Source: Armigeres subalbatus (lineage: Eukaryota; Arthropoda; Insecta; Diptera; Culicidae). From it: DNA of 64,000 bases. Below, piece after piece: positions 1-10,050 of this stretch (positions within the stretch are counted from its first letter, which is position 1; each line of letters starts with the position of its first letter). Under the pieces are notes generated by a model. The model was not told where the DNA came from, did not search any database, and worked only from the letters and a program-made list of their open reading frames with translations. The DNA lies in the NCBI RefSeq assembly GCF_024139115.2, contig NC_085141.1, positions 216,417,783 to 216,481,782 on the forward strand, given 5' to 3'. Both the position numbers and the translations under genes were made by a program.

Positions 1-184
1 TTTGAAAATCCTCAAAATTATCAAAATTTTATTTTGTTGCCCCCACAAAAAAGTATTTTTTGGCAAAAAAAATCGGAGTGGGAGAGACAAAATAGTTTTG
101 AATACTTGTATCGGCCTTAGTTGTCTAAATTACTATTACCTAACTTATTTGTGTGCTATAATTGTGTATAGCACTCCTTGCGTC
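1..184. other. flank of hAT insertion, no gene
   Basis: AT-rich sequence left of the hAT insertion. A 94-codon frame crosses it, but it has no recognisable domain and runs into the transposon, so I do not call it a gene. Confidence 0.5.
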
Positions 185-298
185 GTTCCAACCAGGGATG
201 CCAGAGAATATTTTCAAATGTCTTCACAGTCGTTTAAATATGTCTTCAAATGTCTTCAATATAAAAATTATGATTATCAGCGATAAATTTTAAAACCC

Positions 299-573
299 AA
301 TCCAGTTTTCCGCGAGCGGTAATGGCCGCCAGATTGCCAGCGGTCTTATTTCTGATTTGACGTTGCTGGATGTCAACTGCACCCACTGTTCCAAGCATTT
401 TGATTAATGTGATACATAAGAAGGCTCGAATTCACTTTATCAGCACCTTCTTATATGCCACATTGGTCAGAATGCTCGTAACGGTGGGTGCAGTTGACCT
501 CCAGAAACGTCAAATCAGAGACTAATCCGCAGGCAAGCTGCCGGCCATTACCGCTCGCGGAAAAGTGGATAGG
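299..573. mobile_element. foldback MITE, about 270 bp
   Basis: About 84-bp terminal inverted repeats face each other, from ATCCAGTTTTCCGCGAGCGG on the left to CCGCTCGCGG..GGAT on the right. The arms share CGTCAAATCAGA and GTGCAGTTGA. The centre includes CAGCACCTTCTTATATG. A decayed copy of the centre and one arm lies in an intron at about 60530-60690. There is no coding capacity. It sits inside the hAT element and directly abuts the LTR retrotransposon. A target duplication could not be fixed. Confidence 0.75.
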
Positions 574-581
574 TTTGTAAG

Positions 582-788
582 TGATGTGTATTGTAAATAC
601 ATTTTCAATTAGTTTAAATTGATTGTGTCTGAAGCAAACAGCGCTGCGCGCAACACTGCTGTCAGACACAGCTCTCCGAATAAAGTGGAGCAAAGCTCCT
701 TCTTGATTCAACACCCAAACGATCAACATCTTTTATTTATCCGCTCCGCGAAACCCCTCCAAGTGTGCAGATTACAGAGTTATAATAG
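582..788 (+). repeat. 5' LTR
   Basis: 207 bp, repeated at 4207-4413 with a few substitutions (for example TTTAAATTG against TTTGAATTG). It contains TTTATTTATC late in the repeat and ends ATAATAG immediately before TGGCGACGAGG. The 578-581 TAAG matches the bases after the 3' LTR. Confidence 0.85.
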
Positions 789-800
789 TGGCGACGAGGA
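789..800 (+). promoter_or_regulatory. primer binding site-like sequence
   Basis: TGGCGACGAGGA directly follows the 5' LTR, where the tRNA primer of an LTR element anneals. The TGGCGAC start resembles mag-lineage Ty3 elements, from memory of the family. The priming tRNA was not identified. Confidence 0.55.
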
Positions 801-1716
801 AAATTACAACCAATTACAACGTATACGGTCGATTAAAAAGTATCGGTCGTTAGCGTGCATACAGTTAAAAGTGAAAAAGTTAAAATAATCAGAATATTGT
901 GGTGCATTTGGTTTGGCGATGACAAGCGCTTTCATGCCGAAGCGCCATTTGCCTTTGTTTGACGGCAGTTTTGTTTGAAAAAAAAAATTAATTAAATTTA
1001 AAAAATCATATTAACTATTCTCCGTTGAACGACAAATAACTTGGTTCAGCAATCATTTAAGTGTATTTTTTTCTGTTTATTTCGTGTTAGACACACTACG
1101 AACAGCGGGAGAAATTGAATAGCAGCCGAATCATTGCTGCTGCAGCTTTTGTTTCGCCCCGCCGGGAGGTTGGTTTGATGCTTGTTCGTGGCATCAGGTA
1201 AGAGTAGCGGATCAAAAGGGTGAGTGAAATCATTTTTTGGTTAATGCCAGGTTCATTTAAGAAATTGATATTAATTGAGAAAAGTTATTACATGAAGTGT
1301 TTTTTTTAGCCAAAGTAATTTTATTAAATGGTTGATTGGTGATTTTTTTTTCGCTATTGTCAAAAAGGCGCGTAATCAAAGCTAATGAGAAAATTAATAA
1401 ATTTGCGCAAGCAAAGTGGCGTGTCAATTGATAAAATTTAATGAATTTTGCTTTAGTGATTCTATCGTTTGCTTTTAAAAGAAAAGTTGAGCAATTGCAT
1501 TAAAACTAAAGAAAATCATGTTGAAGCATAGTGCGTGAACAATACATTGCTGGCTTTATATCCTAATACCTTGAAAAAAAAAAAAGAAGACTCGACAATA
1601 GTACTATTATCCCCATTTTAGTATTTAATTTGCAACATCAATTGTGTTGTGTGTGTGTTTGTCCCTATTGCAAGCGCAATTGTGTGTATTATTTTTGCTT
1701 CAACGATTTGGCAAAT

Positions 1717-4194
1717 ATGTCTTACATGATAACTCCCAATATTGAACCCTACCGTAAGAGTCAACCATTTGCTTCTTGGATTAAACGTTTATCGTGCCAT
1801 TTCCGAGTAAACAAAATCCAGCATAATGAAAGAAAATACCAGATGTTTTGTTTGGGAGGTGATTTTTTATTCGATATTGCAAATGAGATTTTCCCTGCAG
1901 ATAAATTGTTGGATGTGTCTTATGAAATATTAGTTCAAAAACTCAAGGAAAGACTTGATAAAAACAATGTTGACTTTGTGGCTTCAATAAAAAACAATTA
2001 TCCATTTTTTGATTCGGCAAATAATGATTATCTACATAATACGCAAAGTTGTTTTCTTTCTCAACAATTTAGGTACCAAGACGCATCTGCTTGTTCATCG
2101 CATCGACAATTGGAAATGGACAGCAACCAAAGGACGGTAGACCAGTGTACCTGTGACTACTGCGGACAACAAGGACACGTGCGAAAAAGGTGCCGTGAAC
2201 TAAATCCTAGAAGAAGCGATGAAGTTGAACATGTCGACATGCAAGAATCTTCTCTGGCTCCGGATAACTTGTCCGAGCGTCTGGATAATTTAAAAGAAAT
2301 TAGTTGTGAATTGGATAACAATGAGCCAAGTGATTCCGTATTGGAGTGTATGGATGTTTCTTCCATCGATAATTTCAGTAGTTTTTATTTGTTGAATGTC
2401 TCTATTGAGAATAATTTGACAAAAATGGAGATTGACAGTGGATTTAGGACAGCTGCTCCAAATTTCAACCAAACATTAAGTAAGAGGTTTAATCAATTAT
2501 TTGATACAAATAGTTCCAGGATGACAATTTCTGGTCAAAATGAAGTTACGGTTAAATTGAATAGGACAAAAGCAATATTGATTCTGCTAGTGCTTGATTG
2601 CTATTATCACTTTATTCCATTACAAGGAAAAACGTGGTTGGATGAATCCTTTCCCAACTGGAGAATCTTTTTTGGCGTTTCTTTGCCAGGAAATAATATT
2701 CGCCAAAAACAACATAAAGTACTTACTGCAAATATTAAGATTAAATGTGCTGATGTATTTGTCAGAAATTCATGTAATTCTATTGATAATTGTGAAGCAG
2801 ATGTGGTTTTAATAAGTAATTTACCAATTTCAAAACAAGATAATGACTTTCCTTATGATATGAGGCACAATAATTTTAAAATTTTTGTATTCAATTTCAA
2901 AATTCTTAATATATCCTCGTCAAAATCTTTATTTGCGAGTTTTATTTCGCAGTTGGTTTTGAATGTGTCAGTTCCAATACAATGTGATAAATTTGTGAAA
3001 AGTAATATTATAACTGATGATTCTTTGGTAATTTCCATAGAGACTATAAATGATATATTTCAAAAAAACAGAATTTATTTTACACGCTATTTGTGGCCTA
3101 AGAAAACTGACAAACATGGTTTTAAAATGTTTAGAACTAAACCAGATTTATATGATCTTGACGTGTGTTTATTATTCCAGGACAAAGTGAACATTACGCA
3201 GACATTTCAAGGAGAAATGATTAAACTTGAACGTGTCATTCATGATGGCATCATTGACATGATAAAATCTGTAGAACAAGCGGTTCACTGTTTTGGTTTT
3301 GACACGAATTTTGTTGCTGTTTGTGGCGTCTGTTTCAATTTGGCAATCATTCCAAAACATAATATTAATTCAAAATTTTCAAACAGTGTACCTACTAAGA
3401 AACCATCGGTAGGAAATGATTTCTCTAAAACGGTGGAGGTAAAACGAATGATTAAAATTGACAACTATTTGGTAGTTATAGCTAAATTGGCTATGCATTT
3501 TGCGAGTTTTGTATTGGACAACGTCACAATGTATGACAATGGTTTCTTACATAAAAGTTGTAAGTTGTACTTGGAAAGCCAGATTAGTTTACGTTTAAGC
3601 TTTAATGATACGACAATGGTTGGAATTTTTCCTCCTGAAAAATACTATACCCATACATCTAAGATGTTAATCTGTTTGATTAAAACGAAAAAGCATAACA
3701 AACCGCATATACGTGGAAAATGGATCAAAGCATCTTTTCTGAAACGTTTTTCTCAAAATGTATTACAGATCATGGTTGGAAACGAGGCGACAACTACGTC
3801 CCATCCCAATCAGATCAGAGTCCTTGAGGATGGACATGAAACATCGGATCTGTCGAAGCGGGCAATGCGAGCGGTCGAGACTGGTCGTCCGCTATCGACT
3901 GTCGAGATTCCCGAGAATGATCGACCGTTGCAGACTGCAGCTGAACGCATGATGGAACTCGAACTAAACGAGAGCGATATCTGGCAATTACCGGATCATA
4001 CCAATAGCAGCGCCTCGAATCAACGCAAGTTAATGAAGATTGAGAATAGAAAAAGAAAATTCTCGTCAGAGCCGGTAGAGCTTTCTGGCCTACCTAGGCA
4101 TTCAATAAGATTTAGCAAAGCTAGATTTAAAAGTGAAATTTATTATTACTTTAATGTTGAATATTTGTTCATTCTGAGTCTCCTTTCCTTCTGA
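1717..4194 (+). CDS. Gag-protease-like polyprotein lacking recognisable RT
   Basis: The frame is open from 1630. I prefer the ATG at 1717 because the protein then begins like mag-type Gag, with an NIEPY..PFASWIKRL start. In numbering from 1630, a CX2CX4HX4C zinc knuckle lies at about residues 175-188 (CDYCGQQGHVRKRC). A retropepsin-like IDSG motif is at about 268-271, followed by a PLQGKTWLDE segment like the end of gypsy proteases. Near residues 697-733, WIKASFLKRFSQ..GNEATT..HPNQ resembles the tail after integrase. The 430 residues between are far too short for RT, RNase H and integrase. TDDSLV (nt 3013-3030) might be a relic of an RT active site. The frame has no stops although most enzymatic domains are gone, so it may be a trans-mobilised element. 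Confidence 0.65.
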   Translation: MSYMITPNIEPYRKSQPFASWIKRLSCHFRVNKIQHNERKYQMFCLGGDFLFDIANEIFPADKLLDVSYEILVQKLKERLDKNNVDFVASIKNNYPFFDSANNDYLHNTQSCFLSQQFRYQDASACSSHRQLEMDSNQRTVDQCTCDYCGQQGHVRKRCRELNPRRSDEVEHVDMQESSLAPDNLSERLDNLKEISCELDNNEPSDSVLECMDVSSIDNFSSFYLLNVSIENNLTKMEIDSGFRTAAPNFNQTLSKRFNQLFDTNSSRMTISGQNEVTVKLNRTKAILILLVLDCYYHFIPLQGKTWLDESFPNWRIFFGVSLPGNNIRQKQHKVLTANIKIKCADVFVRNSCNSIDNCEADVVLISNLPISKQDNDFPYDMRHNNFKIFVFNFKILNISSSKSLFASFISQLVLNVSVPIQCDKFVKSNIITDDSLVISIETINDIFQKNRIYFTRYLWPKKTDKHGFKMFRTKPDLYDLDVCLLFQDKVNITQTFQGEMIKLERVIHDGIIDMIKSVEQAVHCFGFDTNFVAVCGVCFNLAIIPKHNINSKFSNSVPTKKPSVGNDFSKTVEVKRMIKIDNYLVVIAKLAMHFASFVLDNVTMYDNGFLHKSCKLYLESQISLRLSFNDTTMVGIFPPEKYYTHTSKMLICLIKTKKHNKPHIRGKWIKASFLKRFSQNVLQIMVGNEATTTSHPNQIRVLEDGHETSDLSKRAMRAVETGRPLSTVEIPENDRPLQTAAERMMELELNESDIWQLPDHTNSSASNQRKLMKIENRKRKFSSEPVELSGLPRHSIRFSKARFKSEIYYYFNVEYLFILSLLSF

Positions 4195-4206
4195 AGGGGG
4201 AAGAGC
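4192..4206 (+). promoter_or_regulatory. polypurine tract
   Basis: GAAGGGGGAAGAG immediately upstream of the 3' LTR is the expected plus-strand primer site of an LTR retrotransposon. The coding frame ends just before it at 4194. Confidence 0.7.
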
Positions 4207-4413
4207 TGATGTGTATTGTAAATACATTTTCAATTAGTTTGAATTGATTGTGTCTGAAGCAAACAGCGCTGCGCGCAACACTGCTGTCAGACACAGCTCT
4301 CCGAATAAAGTGGAGCAAAGCTCCTTCTTGATTGAACACCCAAACGATCAACATCTTTTATTTATCCGCTCCGCGAAACCCCTCCAAGTGTGCAGATTAC
4401 AGAGTTATAATAG
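4207..4413 (+). repeat. 3' LTR
   Basis: Second copy of the 207-bp LTR. It follows the polypurine tract and is followed by TAAG, matching 578-581. Confidence 0.85.
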
Positions 4414-4669
4414 TAAGTTCAATCATGTCCTTGTTTTATTGATGTGGAATAATGTTTATTTTTTAACATTCAAATTGATAGAATTCAAAAGAATATTCTA
4501 TAAAATTTTATCGAGATAGTGTATAACGAGTTTCCCCTGGATTTTATACTGAGTCTGGTTAAAATTCCACTGGATTTTTCAACTGAATTTCCATGTGGGA
4601 AGTATTCCAAATTTATTTTAAAAGAATATCCTGTAAGCATTCAAAATTGACCGTGAAAAACTTGAAAAA

Positions 4670-5480
4670 CATCCAGACGAAATTTCCCGAAGAATTCCTG
4701 TTGGAACACCCGAAGGATTTACTGAAGAAACTTCTGGAGAAATTGTTGAAGGAACTTCCGGAGGAATTGCTGGAGGATTTGCAGAAGGATTTTTTGGAGA
4801 AACTTAAGAAGGAATTCCTATAGGAACCTCAGGATGAATTCCGGAGGAATTTTCTGGAGAAATTTCTGAAGGATATTCCTGAGGAATTACTGAAGAAATT
4901 TCCGGTGGAATTCTTGGAAGTAGCTTCTGAGATATTGCTGCAGAAATTTCCGAAAGAAACCCTGGAGGAAATACCAGAGAAATTCCATAGTATACCTTCG
5001 GAGGCATTCTTGGAGAATCTTTCAGGCGAATTCGTGGAAAAACTTCAAAAGGAATTTATGGGGAAACTTCCGGAAGGATCACTGGAGGAACTATCGGAAG
5101 AATTTCTGGAAGAACTTCCAGAGGAATTCCTGAAAGAACTGCTGGGAAATTCGTGAAGGAACTACCGGAGTAATTCAGGAGGATCTTCCGAAGGAATTTT
5201 TGTATGTACTTTCGCTGGAATTCTCGGACGACCTTACGGAGGAACTCCTAGAAGAAATTCCAAAGGTATTCCTGGCGGATTTTTCGGAGAAATTCCTGAA
5301 ACTTCCGGACAAATTCGTGGAGCAAATTGGAGAGGAATTTCAGAAACAATACTAGAACGATTTTTTGGAGGAATTCATAGAGGAATTCTCAGATAAAACA
5401 CTGGAAGAATGTCCAAAGATATTTCTTGAAGAATTACCAAAGGAATTCAAGGAAGAATTTGGCGAAGATGTGTAATTAAG
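4670..5480. repeat. degenerate GGAATT minisatellite
   Basis: About 800 bp of imperfect short repeats of the type GAAGGAATTTCTGGAGGAA, with a period of about 12-15 bp. Several frames stay open and give glutamate/leucine-rich peptides on one strand and proline/serine-rich ones on the other. These are by-products of the repeat. Similar but more decayed motifs continue to about 5800. It lies inside the hAT element. Confidence 0.75.
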
Positions 5481-6234
5481 TTTCCTTCGGATTTCTTTTA
5501 AGAACATTTTCCCGTAGTAATTTACCATGGAAGAGAAATATCTATTTAACAGCAAAACAATTTCAACTCCTCGCGACATTCGCAAGAATTTTCTATATGA
5601 GAATTAACGCAAATTATTATAAATTTCCACGATAATTTTAACTGAATTTTCAATTTCAATTCTTTTAAATTTAGACAAGAAATTTCTCAACGGAAATCCT
5701 CCTTATTAAATTCACGAAAAATTCATTTAAATTTTCACTGAAGAGTCTTTTAAAAATCCACGGGAAATTCAAAGAGTTACCCGACGGATATTTAGAGGAA
5801 TGTGTGATGATGGTATGCATATGCCATTCAGAAGAAATTCAGAAAAAAAAACTGGTTCTAGCTCAACGGTTGAAAAGATTAAATCTAGTCATAGAAGAAT
5901 TCAGTCTATGTTTGCCGAAAATTAGATAGGTCATTGCGTTCCGATGTAATGATCGAAATACCTTTTTACAGACACGTCAAAATTCAAACGAATGCTGCCA
6001 TCGGGAATTTTTTCACCAGCGCACAGCTCAAAGTTAAGTGCATATGGGGGTTTCAAATGGGTTGCAGTCATCAACCGGCTAGTGTGAATGTATTTTATGT
6101 TTGAGATTCTAAGCCCGAGACAAAGACTATTATAACTTTTGTAATATTCATATACCTAGTTTACATATAGAGGTCGCAGAATTTATAAGTAAGTAATAAC
6201 ATTGTATTTTCTATTCGCTGGCTTATTGATTGTT
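5481..6234. other. no gene seen (hAT interior)
   Basis: AT-rich remainder of the hAT element up to its right subterminal TGTCTTCAAA cluster. I see no frame with a recognisable domain. Confidence 0.5.
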
Positions 6235-6408
6235 TTCAAGTGTCTTCAAACAAGTAGATAAGTCTTCAAATATTTTGAAAAGTCTTCAAAATGTCTTCAC
6301 GAAATAAATGTCTTCACAGAGATTCAAATGTCTTCAAATTGAAGACATGTCTTCAAATCTGGCATCTCTGGTTCCAACACAAACTTTAAAACCAGGTATT
6401 CTAATCCA

Positions 6409-6784
6409 CAATTGAACCGTTTGTTTAAGAAACTGCATATGTAACTTTTTTGGCCAAAGTGAGATTTTTATATATTCTGAATCCTTGTCCAAAAATACGT
6501 ATTCTGGCAAAAAAAAAATGAATGTTTGACGTTTTTTTCGTTTGTATGTCCAAACTGCATATGTACATACTACATATGTCCACGAAGAACAATTATGGAG
6601 TACTGCTTTACATTTTTTGCACTGGAAGTGTCCCAGGGTGTTGAGTTTTGCCAAAAACTTTCGATCTGTATCGAAAAAATCGAAGGATTCGGTGCCAATT
6701 TGTTCAAAAACAGTTTTCTGTTGTTTTCTCGAAATTGTGTAAAATGGATATATGCAGTTTCTTAAACAAATGTTTCAATTGTAA
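6409..6784. mobile_element. MITE with about 34-bp inverted ends
   Basis: CACAATTGAACCG..TTAAGAAACTGCATAT at 6409-6441 is matched in inverse by ATATGCAGTTTCTTAAACA..CAATTG at 6750-6784. The interior is AT-rich without a gene. A second inner pair (CATATGTACATAC near 6556) may help it fold. No clear target duplication. Confidence 0.55.
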
Positions 6785-6970
6785 AACATTGTAATTTGAA
6801 TTCGATCACTAGAAAATCTCATGGAAAGATAGGAAAATGTCCTTCCTAATTAATCAATGATCGTAGAATATGAAACAAGCGATACAACCCTTGCAACTAT
6901 AGTGCTTTTTATACATTTTCAAGAAATGCTGTTGAAGAAAACTTTTTTTGTAACACTACATAGCACTCAC

Positions 6971-7471
6971 CACATGCTGCTCTGATCGAACAATTGAATT
7001 GTTATTAGTGGCTCCAGTATTGTTTTGGCTGTTACTATTGTTGGTGGATGCGAGTTTGCTCAGCCGACCCCGAGAGGCGATAAACTTTTGCATCAGGCCG
7101 CGCTGATTTGGGTTCACATTGAAGCGCCGGTGCGGTGAAATTTGGAAGAGCTGCGGCGTGGAACGTGCACGGGTCAGCGCGTTCGACTGCGGCAAGATGA
7201 ATTGGCGACTGCCGTTAGTCAGGGCAGTAGCACCGTCGTGGCCGTTGGTACCGTTTATCTGATTGCTTGCCGCTTCCAGTTTGTCTTTCAGGTTGGCCAC
7301 CGACGGCGAGTGGATGGGGCTGGGCGAGAGCGAAAGTCCGGAATCGTCCGAGTTGGCCGAGGAGATACAATCATCGTTGGAATCGTTTAGCCGGTGGCCC
7401 TGCCGTAGTTCCTGCTCTCGTCGCGCCACCTCGTTGATTTCCTCCTGTATTCGTTTCAGAGGGTCTTCGGT
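6971..7471 (-). CDS. internal exon, AKAP2/MISP-like protein (tentative)
   Basis: A 501-bp, phase-0 exon of 167 codons. On the minus strand the acceptor TTTAATTGCAG ends at 7472, and a GTGAGT donor starts at 6970. The first residues are charged and helical (TEDPLKRIQEEINEVARREQ), resembling the segment shared by AKAP2, paralemmin and MISP proteins. The middle is a low-complexity serine/asparagine region (SPSPIHSPS). The end reads RARSTPQLFQISPHRRF and RGLMQKFIASRG, a conserved-looking block, then an Asn/Thr-rich tail. The splice signals at both edges, balanced composition and absence of stops support a real host exon, perhaps scaffold or cytoskeletal. Flanking exons must lie beyond long introns and were not found, so the name is a recollection and the function an inference. 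Confidence 0.65.
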
Positions 7472-7479
7472 CTGCAATT

Positions 7480-9450
7480 AAACGATCGAGATAGTGAATT
7501 AGGTTTAGGTAAAGTGGTTTGAAGTATCGTAAAGGTTGCATCGTTTATTTAGTTTTTTTTTGTTGACCATAGGCCAAATTTAATGTTAGCTTAATTGTGG
7601 GTAACGGACGTATTTTTTGTTGAAATTACGAGTTTGTTTCATCAGTTGTTTTAATTGGGTAGAAAGCTTACTCAAATAAGTGATTGCCAAGTTTACGTTT
7701 TTGCTCAGGCAACATGAGGCAAAAAGCAATTGAAAATAATCAAAATAATTTTAAACAGTGATGGCTTGCAATTTACCATACCAGTTATTTTCTTTTCATT
7801 TTGAACAATTATTTTCCATCTTTATTTTATTAACACTAATGAATTTCAGCTTTGTCATGTCTGAAGCTTTGAGCATGGATCGATTTATAAGTTTAGCTTT
7901 CATTTGCATTAGGAGGGTAACGTCGGGTCGGATCGTATGATTGCATTTACTTTGACCGCATCGCTGCATTAGAATGGTTCTATTGGCAAAATAAATGAAT
8001 CGTATTCAAACGACACTACGAGACTTCTATATAATGGACAATATTGTACATCTTTCTAATGCTGTAATCAAGTCGAAAATATGAAGCTCTGACAGAGGCG
8101 AACTAAAACAATTAGCCTCATCAGACCAAACTAGACCATGCTGCAAAGTTAAATATAAATGTTGTTGAGGGCAGTACTGCAATTTCTCATTTTTAATGAG
8201 AGATGTTACGCGATGTTTACATATCTGTCCCTTTCAATATCTATAAGAAACATGAAGAATAAAAGGCTTGTAACAAAAATCTCAAAAATATTTAGTCCGT
8301 GACAGGGCATGAAAGTGTGCAATATCTGCTTTAGTTTAGTGTTTATTACCACTTTCAATTCGGTGGATTAAAGGATACGATTAATTTATCGACTAGTCAT
8401 TATTCTTTGCACATGTCTATAAAAATAATTTCGAAATTTCAATTTTAAAATGAAGCACAACGTCCTTTCATTACTGCTTTTCCTACGGAATTGATCAAAG
8501 AACCCATGGATGGTACTTTCATTTGGTCGCCTGAGATAGAAATAGGCGCTATGCGCTCTGTCGTATGACGACGTAGACGACCCGTCTTGTTCCATCCTAC
8601 CCTACAACCATTTCAAGTTCACCAACCCCGCAATTCATTTTCAGTGAACGTAAAAGCCAGTATTACTAAGATTAACAATAAGAAGAGGCCATAATTATCA
8701 ATCATCAATGTTGATAACAATCATCGTTTCTATTAAAACTCATCTCTTTAGAAATTGATCACAGAAAGCGTTCGCGGTATATGCGACAAGCTACAAGTAG
8801 TAAAAGTTTACCCCTCATTCAGTGTCACGGACGGTGACCTCAATCCATTGCGAAGGTGTCGAGCGCAAAAAGAAGAAAACCACTGTGCATAATTCATCAT
8901 GACGTGTAGGTCACAAGATCATCATCCCATGAAAATAAGCTACGCCAATACGCCGATGAAAACATAACAAAAGCTGGTGTCTGACTGTGCACGGTTGCGG
9001 CCTATATCATGCTTGCGGGCGGAGAAATTTCCTAGCGGATCATATCGGCAGAGGTGAAGCATAGCGACTAGCAAGCATAAGTAATGTCTGACAATACACT
9101 GTTGCAGCTGGCATCAACTTCGACTGCAACGTCACGAAGCAGACCTTTACGGTCGGTGATCGCGTTCAACACCATTTCGCTACCCTGTTCTTCTCCATAT
9201 TGACGCCCAAGCCATTATTGTATCGGTTGCATACCCGGGTTGTTAGCCGGCAAATTTATGAGACCGAAAATAATACACTAGCCGCAATTTTGGTATGCAT
9301 TTTTTCTTTCAAATAGAGTAGAATAGTTAGGAGGGGAAATCATACGTGGCTAAGTATCAGCAGACGAACGAAAGGATGTGCAACCGGGAGTTTAGAAGAC
9401 GTTTCTAAACATCAAAATTAGCCATGTGCGTTGCCTGCAGGTATGAAAAG
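7480..9450. other. no gene seen; probably intron or intergenic
   Basis: Begins just upstream (minus strand) of the 6971-7471 exon, so the first part is likely its intron. Only short frames occur. Around 8780-9300 the base composition rises, as if an old coding relic is present, but no domain could be read. Confidence 0.4.
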
Positions 9451-9462
9451 TTAACGACGTGG

Positions 9463-9519
9463 TAGAAGCGTTTTATCCGCAACTGAAACATTGATTCAGT
9501 TGCGCATAAAACCTTCTAT
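9463..9519. repeat. short hairpin
   Basis: TAGAAGCGTTTTATCCGCAA is followed after a 7-base loop by its near inverse TTGCGCATAAAACCTTCTA. The stem is about 24 bp with few mismatches. Confidence 0.6.
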
Positions 9520-9648
9520 TGCATTACCAGGTACCAGGTTCTTCAGATGTTATTATACAGGTCTTCCAATATTATAAACATTCTGACTACTAGAGGTTTC
9601 AGTTCATCGTAAACCAAGAGGCACATTGCGTTAAAGTATAACCCAAAG

Positions 9649-10050
9649 GATGCCGAAAAACTGCTGAAGAAGGCACGTTGCTGGAACGTCCACGAAAAAA
9701 GTTATAACGCTTCGAACATTGAGTGTTCAAACCATATGCAAAAAATCGTTTATTCTGCCAGCACTGCCGTACTGCGTAGACCAATAATTTAACTGAGTGT
9801 TATTTCAAAATAATTTATCTTATAGGGCTTTAGAGCTAATGGGAGCTATTCGGAATTATTCCACAAAGATAAAAATCCGACAAGAAGGAAGATGGGTTTT
9901 GCCCTTCGATAACCATAGGTTGTCCGGTAGTGCTGGCAGAAACATTGATTTCTTGCATATGGTTTGAACAATCAATTTTCGAAACGTAATAACATTTTTT
10001 GCAGACCTTCCAGCTACGTACCTTCTTCGGCAAAGTCTTTCGGCATCTTC
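9649..10050. repeat. inverted pair of about 125-bp diverged copies
   Basis: 9649-9772 read forward and 9918-10050 read in reverse are similar (roughly three-quarters identical by eye), sharing TTCAAACCATATGCAA and TTCTGCCAGCACT. Both translate to related peptides. The reverse copy gives VCKKCYYVSKIDCSNHMQ; the forward copy gives NASNIECSNHMQ. They look like inverted fragments of one coding sequence with a Cys/His motif. The source gene was not recognised. Confidence 0.6.

Larger units (their letters stand above)
582..4413 (+). mobile_element. Ty3/mag-like LTR retrotransposon, non-autonomous
   Basis: Two almost identical 207-bp direct repeats (582-788 and 4207-4413) flank 3.4 kb. A primer-binding-site-like TGGCGACGAGGA follows the left repeat, and a purine tract (GAAGGGGGAAGAG) precedes the right one. 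Possible 4-bp target duplications, TAAG, lie at 578-581 and 4414-4417. The LTR homology starts TGATGTGTATTG and ends ATAATAG, so the ends are not the textbook TG..CA. The interior carries one long open frame with gag, zinc knuckle, protease-like and integrase-tail sequence. No convincing reverse transcriptase or integrase core is present. The two LTRs differ at only a few positions, so the insertion is young relative to its surroundings. Confidence 0.85.
193..6370. mobile_element. hAT-type non-autonomous DNA transposon with nested insertions
   Basis: The ends are CAGGGATGCCAGA at 193 and its near inverse CTGGCATCTCTG ending at 6370. They are flanked by an identical 8-bp duplication, GTTCCAAC, at 185-192 and 6371-6378. 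An 8-bp target duplication with CAGRGATGCC ends is the hAT signature. Subterminal zones carry many copies of TGTCTTCAAA (213-262 on the left, 6235-6358 on the right), including the palindrome TGTCTTCAAATTGAAGACA; these may be transposase-binding sites. No transposase frame remains. The interior is a MITE (299-570), an LTR retrotransposon (582-4413), a minisatellite and uninformative DNA. The MITE and LTR element sit about 100 bp from the left end, so the original element was about 2 kb. Confidence 0.85.

Noticed and set aside
4593..5156. Glutamate/leucine-rich frames that look like coiled-coil proteins
   Set aside because: They follow a 12-15-bp minisatellite and have counterparts on the opposite strand; no domain or splice support.
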